Assembly (NCBI RefSeq): GCF_958979055.1
Contig: NC_084889.1
Coordinates: 10,293,261 to 10,357,260, forward strand
Origin: Alnus glutinosa
Taxonomy: Eukaryota; Streptophyta; Magnoliopsida; Fagales; Betulaceae
Reading direction: 5' to 3'
DNA length: 64,000 bases
Below are positions 33,634-44,766 of the stretch, piece after piece. The first letter of the stretch is position 1, and every line of letters begins with the position of its first letter. The notes under the pieces were generated by a model. The model ran no database searches. It had not been told where the DNA came from and saw nothing but the letters and a program-made list of their open reading frames with translations. Both the position numbers and the translations under genes were made by a program.

Positions 33634-33781
33634 CTATGAGGAAAGCGGCGGACCTCCAGCTGCCGGAGTTGGCTCTCAGGGCTGAGTTGCCTTTGTAGTC
33701 AATAACACCGTCCACGGTGCTGTGCACTAGCGGAACTTGCGCATCCGGAGACTCGGCGTTGGAAAGGTGAGATATGGCCAT
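33634..33781 (-). pseudogene. Exon 1 fragment of an NRT1/PTR-family (NPF) transporter
   Basis: The minus strand encodes about 49 residues from an ATG at 33781: an acidic-polar start, VDGVIDYKGNSALRANSG and SWRSAAFLIG. This matches the conserved N-terminus of NPF (peptide/nitrate) transporters, VDYKGRP...GGWRSA.FIIG. The exon ends at a good donor (ATAG|GTAAGG, GT at 33633-33632), the usual first NPF intron position. No following exon (GVEVAERFA-type) was noticed to the left. Gly is replaced by Ser before WRSA. It is probably a truncated or transposon-captured exon. Confidence 0.6.
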
Positions 33782-34861
33782 TTCTTTGTCGGCAATGGCA
33801 CATGCAGTTGACAGTTGTTCAAACTTTAATGATAAGCTTTTTGTGTATCACAATTATGAAGAGTGCCTTTTTGTCAATGCTATTGGTCCGAGGGTTGAAT
33901 TATTGGGTTTGCTTGCTTGAACCAAAGTACGTACTCTCCAACCGCACACTTCGGTTACTTTGTGTGCGTTATCACATCAGTAACAATTAGAGTAGTGTGC
34001 GGGACAATGTGAGATTGGTCTCATCAGTCTCGTATACATGGATTTCATATTTATTGTAAATATATATAATATGTGTTGTGTGTACAAATATCATTTTTTT
34101 TTTTTTTATGAGAATAATGTTTAGGCCCCTTTTTAATGCCATTGAAGTGTCCTTCACAGAGAATTAGGGCTTTGTTCGGAAGCAAACTCTAATGAATCTT
34201 ATTTTGTTTGAAATGACAAAAAAAAAAAAAAAAAAAAAAAAAACAGAAAAATTAAATGGTAAATCACATCATAGAAAAATAATAGAAGAATGATAAAAGA
34301 ATACAAAGGATATTTCCTTTTTTGTTTCGAAGTAATTAAAAATCTATATGCAAATTTAAAATTTAGTATTCTTCCTCCTTCAATATCGTCTACTTCCTTC
34401 CCGCTTTGACCAATCAACAAAAGAGGGCCGAAGACAAAAATAAAACCTTTTTTGTTTTTTCTCTTGGTTGGTTTGACTTCTTTTTTTTTAATCATATTAG
34501 ACTTGGCTTATTAGTCTACTTCAATTTATTTAAAAGAAAATAGAAAAATATGCAAAGGTCCAATGCTGTCCAGATCTATATCATAGTCATGGGAATTTTA
34601 AATTAACAAATATATTAATTGCTCATTTGGAATCCAACTTTATTTGTGCTGCATATATAACATAAAGTATTTAATAATAAGATATGTCTTTCTCATTTCT
34701 AAATTCCATTGTCTTTGCCAAATTCAATTTGTTATTGCGACATCCAAGACTTGATTTTGGATTTCTACTATAAGATTCATTCCTATTACCTCGTCAATGG
34801 ACAGCCTTATTGTATTATATTTTTGTGTGCATTACTTGATTTGACTTTCACTAACCGTGCA
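33782..34861. other. Non-coding spacer with long A-run
   Basis: AT-rich sequence with a 26-base A-run at 34218-34243. The antisense frame 34199-34495 starts in that run and lacks recognisable motifs. No gene was seen. Confidence 0.4.
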
Positions 34862-35167
34862 TATAGAATTACAATTTCGTAAACAAAAAGTGTGATTTTA
34901 AACTAAATTGAAGAAAATGAATCGTTTGAAAATTGAGTTTTTAAAAAAATTGCAATATGAAAACTCAGAAAACTGCTTTTTCAAATCGCTAGTAATGGAA
35001 TGTTTTTTTATAAAACGCATAATTTTAAAGGCTAACTTGCGATTTTAAAGGCTAAATTGCGCTTTATCCAAGGGCTTAACTGCATTTTTAAAATCACTTT
35101 TTCAAATCGTACATTTAAAAATCGATATGTTTAAATTACACTTTTTAAAATCGCAAATCTAAACAGA
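34862..35167 (-). mobile_element. Degenerate Harbinger-type MITE (minus orientation)
   Basis: It ends AAATCTAAACAGACCCTAA, the complement of the TTA|GGGTCTGTTTAG start of the 55786-56100 element. The interior has AAATCGC and GCGATTTTAAAGGCTAA motifs of that family. The left terminus is eroded. Confidence 0.6.
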
Positions 35168-35529
35168 CCCTAATTATATCTGATTTTATCATTATATCAA
35201 AGTAAATGTTTTGAATTCGAATTATGTCCTTGTTATTCACTTCTCATTTTAATTAAATATATCCCGTATTTGACTGAACTTATTAAAGAAAAGTTCGAGG
35301 TGTGCATGGAATAATATTAAAATATAAATTAAATTATTAAAATGTTCACTTTCTATCTATTTAAATTTTTAGGATAAGTTGTGATTTAACAAACACTTTC
35401 TTTTTCTTTTTTATTGTTTCCTTTGAATGAACCACGGTCGTCCGAATCGAAGTGCTATGCCGGTCCTCTCCAATTCTGTCACACATAATTTTTCCTTGCA
35501 TAATGAAAAATAGGTGTTTCTGAAGTAAT
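35168..35529. other. AT-rich spacer
   Basis: Nothing recognised. It leads into the kinase-promoter remnant. Confidence 0.3.
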
Positions 35530-35706
35530 AGATAAATCAAATCACCTCATTCAAACTGACCTTGGGACCAGCCATTCGAATGCCAGAATCATGAGATATG
35601 GCTTTTTGTCCCTTTTTTTTTTTTTTTCTAAAATTATTCTGATGGAAAATTGACCTGCGTCAAAATGACCAAAATACATGGGGTTCTATCTTGATTTCCC
35701 TTTCAT
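35530..35706 (+). repeat. Remnant of a kinase upstream region (lost unit)
   Basis: AAATCACCTCATTCAAACTG, GCCAGAATCATGAGATATG and AAAATGACCAAAATACATGG match 17345-17650 and 49170-49440 upstream of the two kinases. A central part is missing. Homology stops where the Harbinger terminus begins (35707), well before any kinase codon. Confidence 0.75.
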
Positions 35707-36095
35707 TGGTCCGTTTTTGAGATTACGATTTCAATAAGTGCGATTTTAAAAAAGTGAGATTTTAAAACGCAGTTTATGAAAAAAGCAATTTTTAAAATCG
35801 CACTTAGCGTTTGGTAATATCGATTAAAATGTGTTTTTTTTTTTGTCATTTGAGTGTTTGGATAACATTAATGTAAAAGTGCGATTTCACAAGCAAATTA
35901 CCAACAAGGACATTTATTTATAACAGTAAAATAACTAACAGCCTCCATTTCAACGCCTCTTGCAAACCAAAGTATAACTTATTAATTATACAAACTATCA
36001 CAAAATATCATTTTACAATATATATAACAAAAAAATGCATAGAAATAAGTTATAAAATATATTCAGGAGATCATTTTACCAATCTAAACGAAAAA

Positions 36096-36099
<4 letters not shown>

Positions 36100-36130
<31 letters not shown>
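36100..36130 (+). repeat. (AT)n microsatellite
   Basis: Uninterrupted AT dinucleotides in the 3' part of the Harbinger element. Confidence 0.85.
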
Positions 36131-36133
<3 letters not shown>

Positions 36134-38199
36134 TTTTCTTGACATAAAGATTCCAAACAGACATAAAATAGAAAATATAATAACGAACCATCAAATTAAA
36201 CAAATAATGTCTACCAAAATTAACTTTTACATAATTCACCAACAATTGAAACTAGTAGTTGATAAGAACAAGAAAAACTTAAAGTACATTAAAAATTAGC
36301 CTAAAACATAAATAATGAAGTATTGTTTACAGCCCACAAATAGACCGAGCTATATTGTCACGAACCATTTTCATCTCCTCATTATGTATATTTCCAATGT
36401 CTTCTTGACTGGTACTCCATGTTTCATCATCATTGCTCTCTAGGTCATCGGAGATACTTTTATCCCACTTAAATCTCTCATCCTTCCTATCATGTATTCT
36501 AATAAAATTATGAAGTACTGCGGAGGCAACTACAATGAGCATTTGGTCTTTAATATCATAAGATGGCATTTGTCTTAAAATTCGCCACCTATTCTTCCAC
36601 ACACCAAAAGTTCGATCGATCGCACTTCTAAGTGATGAGTGAACATAGTTAAACCTCTCTTCTATCCCATTTCCTCGACCAGCTCGTCGAAAATCCGGAA
36701 GGTGATATTTCTCCCCATTGTAAGGTGTCAAGTATCCTTTCATTAATGGGTATCCAGCATCAACCAAATAATATTTTCCTACACATGATAATAATAATCA
36801 TCTATAAGATATAGATTCATAATAAATAAGAAAAGAAAAATACTATACCTGATGGTGGTTTCGAAAAATTGGCAAATGAACTACGAATAGCATCTAAAAA
36901 AATACATGTATCATGTGCTGCACCTTCCCATCCTGCCATAATAAATGTGAAAAGTAAATCAAAATCGCATGCCTCCATAACATTTTGAGTTACTGTTCCC
37001 TTTCTTCCAATGTATGGAATTTTCTTATCCTCTCTAACAACAGCTAGGACATGTGTTCCATCAATGGCACCAATGCAATCCTAAAACACAAATTTCGTTA
37101 AATTTATATACTTACTAAATTACTTTAATAAAGGATAAGCATAAATTGAGTAATACTAATGAACAAATAAAATAAGTACCTTAAAATGTGGCCAATACAA
37201 TTGACGATGCCGTCTTTTTTTTGGAATTTCACTGAATATAAGATCAGAAGGTTTGGTGAGATCCATTGCCATTAAGTTAAGTGCTTTTATAACTTTATGC
37301 AAATGTCTGTGTATAGTCTCACCAGAATGTTGAAATCTTTCTTGAACCAATCTATTACACGATCCTTGTGCAAGTGTCATCAAACATATACCTACTAACT
37401 CTTCTAGTCTGATTTGCCTCGTGTGTTAAAGTCCATATGTATGTTGTAGAACATTACATAATTGAAAGAAAACATGTGGTTTCATTCTAAACATATCATG
37501 ACATTTTGTCTTGTTACCAGTCAATGTATATATTAACTACTTATACCCAGTTTCTTTAGAGTCTCTACAAGGTTGTTTAGCAATGTGTTTAATGGCATAC
37601 GTCACTACTGCACGGCATCCAGCAGAAACAAGATGGTAAAATTCATCATCATGACCATCAGCATTCTCATCATTATTATGACAATGATCATCATTACCAT
37701 AATCCATTGTAACGTCTCGTTTTTACAAAAAGCGTAAGTGAAGATTTTACGATTTCCACGTGACATCACTAACTCATTAGAGTTATAAATTAGCAGCGGA
37801 ATATAATTTTTCTTTAACAATGACACATCAGAGCTGACTAAATAACCTCAATATATAAAAATAATAACATTTTGTTCTGATATAATAATTACATCCCCAA
37901 AATAAAAAACATACGTGCCACAAGCGGCACTTAATAAATATATAATTATTGTCTTCTCCAACATAACAAATATTACATATTAAAATAATTATTCCTGTGT
38001 TCTTGACCTTCGATCCACCCTGCAAAAACTCGCATGAGATTGCAGTTATCACCACAATCTCATGCTGTGGTCAAGTGAGTCAACAGTCCTTGACCACAGT
38101 GAAATACTGCATTATTTAAAAGTACACTAAGCAATCAAATGATGACAGTTATATAAATACATGCACAACCTTATATATTTCTCGCATTAACCTTAATAA

Positions 38200-38373
38200 G
38201 AACCTATGTTCCATCAATTTGAAGCCTATGCTTTACTTATTATGAGCCTATGCTCCGTTAGATTGAAGCCTATGCTTCTTTCATTATGAGTCTATGCTCA
38301 ATGCTTATTAATGGAAGCCTATGCTTCATTAAATCTCTCAGGGGGCCTGTGCTCCCACTGGTGGCCTATGCTC
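38200..38373. repeat. Mini-hairpin array in LTR C with compensatory arm changes
   Basis: Eight units around a CTAT (once CTGT) loop: GAAC-CTAT-GTTC (38200), GAAGC-CTAT-GCTTT (38221), GAGC-CTAT-GCTC (38244), GAAGC-CTAT-GCTTC (38265), GAGT-CTAT-GCTC (38288), GAAGC-CTAT-GCTTC (38315), GGGGGC-CTGT-GCTCCC (38341), and GTGGC-CTAT-GCTCAC (38361). Arms differ between units but stay paired. Confidence 0.85.
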
Positions 38374-38403
38374 ACTAACTTTGTTATTATTATTCCTTCA
38401 ACC

Positions 38404-38558
38404 TTTGGTTTATCCGACGGTCTTATCAGTGTATTGATGCCTTGGTACCTAAACTTCGGTTTACCCGTTGGTCTAGTCAATTGCTTGATGCCTTGGTACG
38501 TAAACCTCAGTTCATCCGTTGGTCTCCTCAATCACTGACGCCTTGGTACCTAAACCTC
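38404..38558. repeat. 50-bp tandem repeats in LTR C
   Basis: Three units ending GATGCCTTGGTACCTAAAC or variants (38439, 38490, 38540), each preceded by CCG(A/T)(C/T)GGTCT. They lie directly after the hairpin array. Confidence 0.85.
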
Positions 38559-40799
38559 CAGTATTTTATTAACCCATTTATAACTCATAACTTTACCACA
38601 GTATAATCATGCAAACAACATCATATACATAATTACAACCAGAGCATGTTAAACATACCAAATGCCAAACCATATGCATACAATTAAATAAAGCAGACTT
38701 CAACATATAATCAGAAACCATCACACGTATCATCCCCAGTGAATAAGAAATACTCACAATAATTCTTTTGGCTTCAGGAAAACGTTCACATATATAATCA
38801 CTGCAATATATACATATATAATACAAGCAAATAGTGAAGTAGTATAATTCACTAAAAATTATATTTTGATCCTATTCTAATTTCTAACCTTTAATCCTTA
38901 ATAAATTTTTCTATTTAAAAATGATCTCCACATATACAATTTGTCCAATTACATTTTATCACTAATCTTTTATGCAGAATTTATTACAACATTTATTAAG
39001 ACTTTTAAATATTTATTTATCCAAACAGAATAACGGCATTAGTATTAATAATGCCTAAAATACTTTAAAATATTTAGGCGGCGTAACGGTGCTTTTGAAA
39101 AATAGTAACTTTTTTACTCGGGCATTATAACGATGTATTTATTAATTAAATACTTTGCTTGAGCCTGATTTAAAACCAACATTAAAATGTTAGATACTTA
39201 AAATAATAAGAACTGTAAAATTACAAAACATTAAAACAAAACTTATAAATTAGAAATTTATAAAATAAATTAAAGCTTCACCAAATATTTCAAAATGGCA
39301 TTTTGAGATATTAAAGAGTCTATATTTTATTACTTTTTATATTTTTCTTTTTTCTTTGCCTTTTGCTACTTTTGACCTTTTAAGTTGACTAACAAAAATA
39401 AAAGGTGGACTTACGTGGAAAAGAGAAGGAGATGGTCCATCAAGAATTGTTCTTTACTTCCTTTTTGTTTCTTCTTTTTCTTTTTGTCTTTTTCTAGACA
39501 CTTCATGCTTTTATTATCCTTTTTGTTCCTTTTCTTTTTCTCTTTTTAACCCACCGAACACACACACCCACCCACATGGTTCTAGAGCCTCATTTTTTTC
39601 TTCCTTATCTCATTTCTTTACTTTGTTTTCTTACACGCACACACGGGAAGAAAAACAAAGGACTAAAGGGAGAGACTTACGGTGAGAGAGAGAGAGAGAG
39701 CAAGAGGTTTGATTTTTCTTTGAAGATTTTTCTGCAGCTTTAAGAAGGAATGAGCTGTTGCTCTGATTTGGTTTCTTCACCGATTGATGGAGGGGGAAGG
39801 TTTATGGGTCTCCTACTCAGTTTCTTCTCTCTATATCACGGTCTCTCACTCTCTCGTTCAGACTCCCTGTGTGACTGTGTCTTTCGGCTAGAGAGAGTAA
39901 AGGGAAAAACGGAAAAGAAGGAGAACAAAGAATAAAGAAGAAGGAAGGAGATGATGTACGTGAAGGGAAGGGCTGTACCTTTCAATATATAGCAGCTTGG
40001 ATGGTTAGGATTGCTTGGATCAGAAATCATCCAACGGCTGGGGTAAACACAGGTGGGTTGTGAGCTGTCTCGTGAATCATTACAGATGAAAGATCATTCA
40101 CTTAATCTACAAGTAACTAGAATTAGTTCCTAACTAGGTAGCTAACTTGATAAACTTCTAACTGAAAGTGCTTGTGAACTGGATCATCGACGTGTACTGG
40201 GTGCTGGGTTCATGGGCTGGGTTTATGGAAAATTAAAATGAGCCCATTAATAATATAACTGAATTTTCGTCATATTAAAAGGTATAATTTTTCGCGGATG
40301 TTTTCGGGTACCAGATGAAGTCCAAAAATTATGAAATTTGGAGGGTAGCTAGAGGACTTCGAGACGAACGTTCTGGCTTTTGAATCAACCAAAACGGAGT
40401 TTGTTTAACTCTGTTTCTAATATTTCAAAATTTAAAGTCTGATTGAATTTTTATTAAACTAAAACTATAAAGGCTCTTTAATAAATGAATATTTATTTTC
40501 GTAAATATTCATATTTATTTTTCTACATTAGGTCATAAATTATATTTTAAAATATTTTATTCAATATCTTAAAATATGGGGTATTACATCCATATAGTCA
40601 TCACAGTCCATATATATGAAATCTAAAAAACAATAACAATTAATAAGATAGAACATTACAAACTAAATGTTTTGAAGAAATTGTTCAACAATCACAACCT
40701 AGAAAATCACATTGTTCAAATATAAAATATCATAAGCTGCAGCAAGTGGAGAAAATAAAATCACATAGTCCAAACATTTTTTTTAAGCATAAAAAAACA

Positions 40800-41290
40800 C
40801 ATAGCTTATCCCACTTATTAATCAAATAGAGAAGTGGCGTCCTCCCAACAATTCTGCTTCATCTTTTAGAAACATAAGTTGCAAATGTGGTTTTTCCATC
40901 ACAACAAACATATCTCTCTTCTGAAAAATACAAGCTGCAATACGATAGAGATCTGAACCCTCCTCAACACCTTCCAAGGTGCACACACGCTCCAGTTTCA
41001 CTTCCATTCAATTTGTTTCAAAGAATCCAATCTTACTTCAATGTATCTCACTTATTCTTGAACTTACGATATTCTCATGACTTACCGGTCTTATTTTTAA
41101 ATGCCGCTTCAATGTTCTTCCATCCTATTTTTGTAAAATAGGTATTTGGTCGATTACCCTTAAACACCTCATTCACACAGACTTCACAAAAAGATTGTTG
41201 TAAATTGGACTGTCCAAAGAGCTCTAGCATTTGAATTACTTTGTTTTGATTCAGAGTTGGAATTGAAGTTCATATTTTTATTATCCATCT
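40800..41290 (-). pseudogene. PIF/Harbinger ORF1: Myb/SANT-like DNA-binding protein, broken
   Basis: Minus-strand translation gives, in order, CEVCVNEVFKGNRPNTYFTK, IGWKNIEAAFKNKTGKS, EYRKFKNK, DTLK, DWILWNKLNG and then EEGSDLYRIAACIFQKRDMF...FLKDEAELLG. This is the layout of the plant Myb/SANT-like protein that accompanies PIF/Harbinger transposases and binds DNA with them. Stops occur after GKS, after FKNK and after DTLK, and the C-terminal part is in another frame. Only 40822-41007 is a clean stretch. It is a relic. Confidence 0.7.
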
Positions 41291-41519
41291 ACAAAAAATT
41301 ATATTTTTAATGTCAGATCGGAACATTAATCTACTAAAAAAAATAATCTATGATTGATGAAAACAAATTTTTAATCCATGTTCACAGTTTAGAAAAAAAT
41401 TAATACATGTTGGATTAAATCAAAATTTAAACTGTGTTCACCGAACAATATTCTATCTTAATAAAATCAACAAGTAACCATTAAAAAATCAACATCGACT
41501 AATCACAGTAATCTGTAAA

Positions 41520-41586
41520 CATCAGACAATTGGAAGCTTGCAGCTTCTAAGTTCTTCATTACCATAATAAACCAGTAAATGAAATA
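41520..41586 (+). repeat. Segmental repeat block, left fragment
   Basis: GCTTGCAGCTTCTAAGTTCT...CCAGTAAATGAAA matches 31797-31845. It is cut by the Copia-like fragment and repeated again at 42130-42180. Confidence 0.6.
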
Positions 41587-41830
41587 TGTTAGAATAATAT
41601 CGTTATATTTCTTATTTGGTTTATTACCTTTTTAGTATTATTTCATTTCTAATGTATTCTAGGCTAAAGTCTAGGGTTTCTTGTCTATTACTCATAGCAT
41701 CTATATATATAAAGGTCTCTTGTAATACAATATTATCAAGACTCAATACAATGTAGTCCATTGTTCTCTTCCGCTCCTTCTCTCTTCCATATACTTCTCC
41801 AATATATTTTACATGGTATCAAAGCTATTT
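41587..41830 (+). mobile_element. Copia-like LTR with primer-binding site (5' fragment)
   Basis: The LTR runs TGTTAGAATAATATCG (41587) to CAATATATTTTACA (41813, 227 bp), directly followed by TGGTATCAAAGC (tRNA-Met type primer site), which recurs once at 41837. About 200 bp more of leader and early coding-like sequence follows to about 42037, then the segmental block resumes. The rest of the element is missing. Confidence 0.75.
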
Positions 41831-42037
41831 ATCATGGTATCAAAGCCATTGTCTTGTGGCCTCCAATAAACGTCTTTGAAGTTTCCTAACCCTCCCTCCG
41901 GCGACCTCCATTTTTCAGTCGTCCGTGCCCTGCAAATCTCTCCGCCTCTCAAAATCACTTTCACGCCTTCATCGCAACCACATATGGGAAAATTTTATCC
42001 CAATTCAATGCTTGTGAGGTATAGATCTACAAATAAG

Positions 42038-43120
42038 GAATTTGGGATAGAAAGAGAAGAAGGATGAAAGATGAAATATCTGTGGAGCTGCAAGGACTAT
42101 GACTAGTGCCTACTTAATACAGGAGTGGAAGAATGTAGCTTCAAAGTTATTCATTACCATAATAAACCAGTAAATGAAACAAAAAGTTCGCTTTGATGCA
42201 TGTTTCTGTGACAGTGGAAGACTTTGAAATTTCTTAGTCGTTGCCATCAAAGGCTTGATATCATGATGTCTTGACCAAGTTGTTTGAGCTTTAAGGATAA
42301 GAAAAAGTACACCACTTCTTTCTATTCTTTTGTCGGTTCAAGAAGATCGACACAAATTTTGCGACAAACACAAGAAGAGAAAAGTGTTAGGGTACATCGA
42401 CACCGATCACAAACACATGCAGTGAAAATTGTCTATCCTTTTTTTATAAATTAAATGGTTCGATGTAGCGCCAAATATCAACTCAGAGAAATAAATCAAA
42501 CAACCCTTGCACTATAGTAAGACACCAAAATTTTTACGTAAAAACCTATCGTGTGAAGGAAAAAACTAAGGGACCAAGTCCAATTATATTTTTTATTATC
42601 AACAATAAGGAGTTTACAAGTAGGAAAAAACTAAGGGACCAAGTCCAATTATATTTTTTATTATCAACAATAAGGAGTTTACAAGTTTCTTCTCTAGAAC
42701 AATATCTAGAGTCTACTAACACATCAAGAACGTAACACATAAATTTATGAATTAAACATAAGTTCATCACCAAAATTCAACAAGAATAAAGAAAGATCTC
42801 ACCAAGTAGATATGATTTATTCATTTTAAATAGTATTCATTTCATGGTTATAATTTAAAATTGATGCATTTAATGGTATACATGATTTCACATTATTTAA
42901 ATTTTTTAAAAGACATGTCAATATTGACTTTATATATATATATATATTATTATTAAATACACTAACTTTAAATGATGACTGTAAAATAATTATATTCATT
43001 TTATTTGAAATTGAACGTTCTATGTTAGATTTATAATGTAATTGTACTAATTAAGAAGCCTACATCCAAACTACCAAAAGAAATCCAACACGCGCGTGAA
43101 GGAAATCAAACCACCTAGGA
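42038..43120 (+). repeat. Segmental repeat block (paralogue of 31690-32690)
   Basis: GGAATTTGGGATAGAAAGAG through TAATGTAATTGTACTAATTA, then the kinase-unit upstream sequences. Confidence 0.7.
42557..42686 (+). repeat. 65-bp perfect tandem duplication
   Basis: AGGAAAAAACTAAGGGACCA at 42557 and again at 42622, identical through CAACAATAAGGAGTTTAC. The other paralogues have one copy, so the duplication is recent. Confidence 0.9.
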
Positions 43121-44060
43121 AGCTAAATAGATAGCTTAGTTTCCTTTACTTAGTTTTTCTGAGTGGGTTCAAGTCATACCTAGGCAAGATATTATACAGC
43201 GCAACCTTGCGTCCCTAAAAAAGTCCAGCCTTGAATATTTCTTTATATTAATAAAAAAAACCCAAAAAGATGGATTGTAAAATACCAACATCTCAATAGA
43301 AAAGAGTAAATACCGCCTAGATCGAGTGTTTCCTGGTGTTGCATTCCTATATGCAAACTTGCACGCCAGACTAATGCTTTAAGAAGCATACCTGAGAAGT
43401 TAGAAGCAACCCAATCGAAGTAATGAATTCCCTACTTATAACACATAAATGGAGGCAATTTCTTTTCTAGCTCTATCCGAGACGAAAAACTTGGACATGC
43501 ATGTCGACGTGATCCGATCCATAAATGTTCTCGATCATTTCAATTTTATAGAAATTAATCTTCCATGCTAGCTAGCTAATTTGAATGGTTTCTTATTATA
43601 TATATATGATTGGAAGATTTTCAACCAAGTACACCACACTATCCCTTATCTTTGATAACCAAACGTCGTTTATTTAACCCAATTCCAATTCTTCCCTTGT
43701 CGAGTTATTCATATTGTCCTTTTACCTTTTACTGGTAGGGTCTCCCCCTCCAATCCCTCCTTCCTTTTTCTTTCTATTAGTGGGAAACACTAGGACCAAT
43801 TGTACTAGTCGATCCTTCAGTTTTCCAACACGTTCTATGCTGGCTGGGGCCCACGATAGTATTGAGTTGATGAAATGTTCTTCGCAAACAGATTCGTAAT
43901 AGACAATCTGTTTGCTAGAGAAAAATCAGAGATCGTAACATCAACATCTTGTTTTTTTTCTAAAAAAATTATTTTAGAGACTAATACTATTTAATAAATT
44001 ACTATATAACTGGAAATTATTGTATAATCTAATTATGTAATAGTAAAAATTAATTATTAA

Positions 44061-44100
<40 letters not shown>

Positions 44101-44766
44101 TTTTATTGCCATATTATTTTGATTATATAATAAATTACTAAATAGGATTATCATCCCTCTAATTGGTTATAGCTCTCATAACTTTGTTAGATTTACACTA
44201 AACAAGTTAGATTTACAAAACAAATCTTGGTAGACGTGCTTCACTAACCTCATCTTACCTAGTACTGAATTATACTTACTTAATGACACTCGCAGTACGG
44301 AAAAGTGCACGTAAGCAGAAGACCATATCTAAAACCTCAGTTATTTAGTTTAATAGCTTAAGGGTCCGTTTAGGTTTGTGATTTTAAAAAGTGCGATTTA
44401 AAATCACGTTTTTAAAATGTGCAATTTGAAAAAAATGATTTTTAAAAACGCAGTTAAGCGTTTGGCAAAATCGCAATTTAGCATTTAAAATCGCAAATTA
44501 GCCTTTAAAATTCTGTGTTTTCAAAAAAACACAATCTTACCTGCGATTTGAAAAAACAAATTTTCTGCGTTTTCAAATCGCAATTTTTGAAAACGCAGTT
44601 CCCAAATGATTTATGTTCTGCGATTTGGTTTAAAATCGTACTTATTGTCTACGAAATTGCAACACCAAACGCACCCTAAATCTCCCATGTTGAATGAGTC
44701 TAAAATTACTAGTATAAATTAATGAGCATATATGCTAGCTTTCAAGGTATAATAGTATATGGAAAA
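43121..44766 (+). promoter_or_regulatory. Distal upstream region of kinase copy 2
   Basis: Paralogue of 7740-9112 and of 16898-17130. It contains the empty site of the 7838-8092 MITE, a CATGCTAGCTAGCTAATTTG block, an AT microsatellite at 44065-44096 and a Harbinger MITE at 44362-44676. Confidence 0.6.
44362..44676 (+). mobile_element. Harbinger-type MITE, TSD TAA
   Basis: It starts GGGTCCGTTTAGGTTTGTGA and ends AACACCAAACGCACCC, flanked by TAA (44359-44361, 44677-44679). Copy 1 has the empty site CAGCTTAAATCTCCC (17050). Inner parts are AAATCGC-rich and share the terminus of the Harbinger at 35707. Confidence 0.88.

Larger units (their letters stand above)
37708..40588 (-). mobile_element. 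Large solo LTR C (Ty3/gypsy, Tekay-like), TSD TCCAT
   Basis: It starts TGTAACGTCTCG and ends GGGGTATTACA, flanked by TCCAT (37703-37707, 40589-40593). It is 2881 bp with no internal domain. On the minus strand it starts TGTAATACCCC, the usual Tekay/Del-type LTR start. It interrupts codon 8 of the Harbinger transposase. The 39750-40030 frames on both strands are not supported as genes. A GA microsatellite (about 39684-39700) lies within. Confidence 0.9.
36327..40611 (-). pseudogene. PIF/Harbinger DDE transposase (HARBI1/ALP1-like), broken
   Basis: Minus strand. The start ATG at 40609-40611 is followed by 7 codons, then the solo LTR (37708-40588), then continuation from 37707. Exon 1 runs to 37180; intron 37081-37179 (GT..AG); exon 2 36849-37080; intron 36779-36848 (GT..AG); exon 3 36327-36778. 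Motifs: helix-turn-helix region (RFQHSGETIHRHLHKV), DCIGAIDGTHV (first Asp), YLVDAGYPL (second Asp), RSAIDRTFGVWKNRW. The third acidic residue is normally Glu (IERTFG) but reads Asp here. Stops: TAG near 37537 (after GYK) and TAA near 37430 (before HTRQIR). Normally this enzyme cuts and inserts Harbinger and Tourist-like DNA in the nucleus. This copy is inactive. Confidence 0.85.
35707..41480 (-). mobile_element. PIF/Harbinger transposon, degenerate, split by a solo LTR
   Basis: The left end GGTCCGTTTTTGAGATTACG...AATAAGTGCGATTTTAAA matches, complemented, the termini of the 55786 and 44362 MITEs. It encodes, on the minus strand, a Myb/SANT-like ORF1 (41290-40800) and a DDE transposase (40611-36327), the standard two-gene set of this superfamily. 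A 2.88-kb solo LTR interrupts the transposase. The right terminus was not found, and 41480 is approximate. Several in-frame stops mean it cannot supply functional transposase as it stands. Confidence 0.75.

Noticed and set aside
33802..33990. 62-residue frame upstream of the NPF exon
   Set aside because: No motif, opposite strand to the exon, ordinary AT-rich sequence.
38200..38373. Simple minisatellite explanation for the LTR C array
   Set aside because: Kept as a possibility, but simple slippage does not predict paired changes in both arms, so it is reported as a finding instead.
41876..42067. 63-residue frame after the Copia-like primer site
   Set aside because: It crosses the junction between Copia leader and segmental repeat, so it cannot be one gene.
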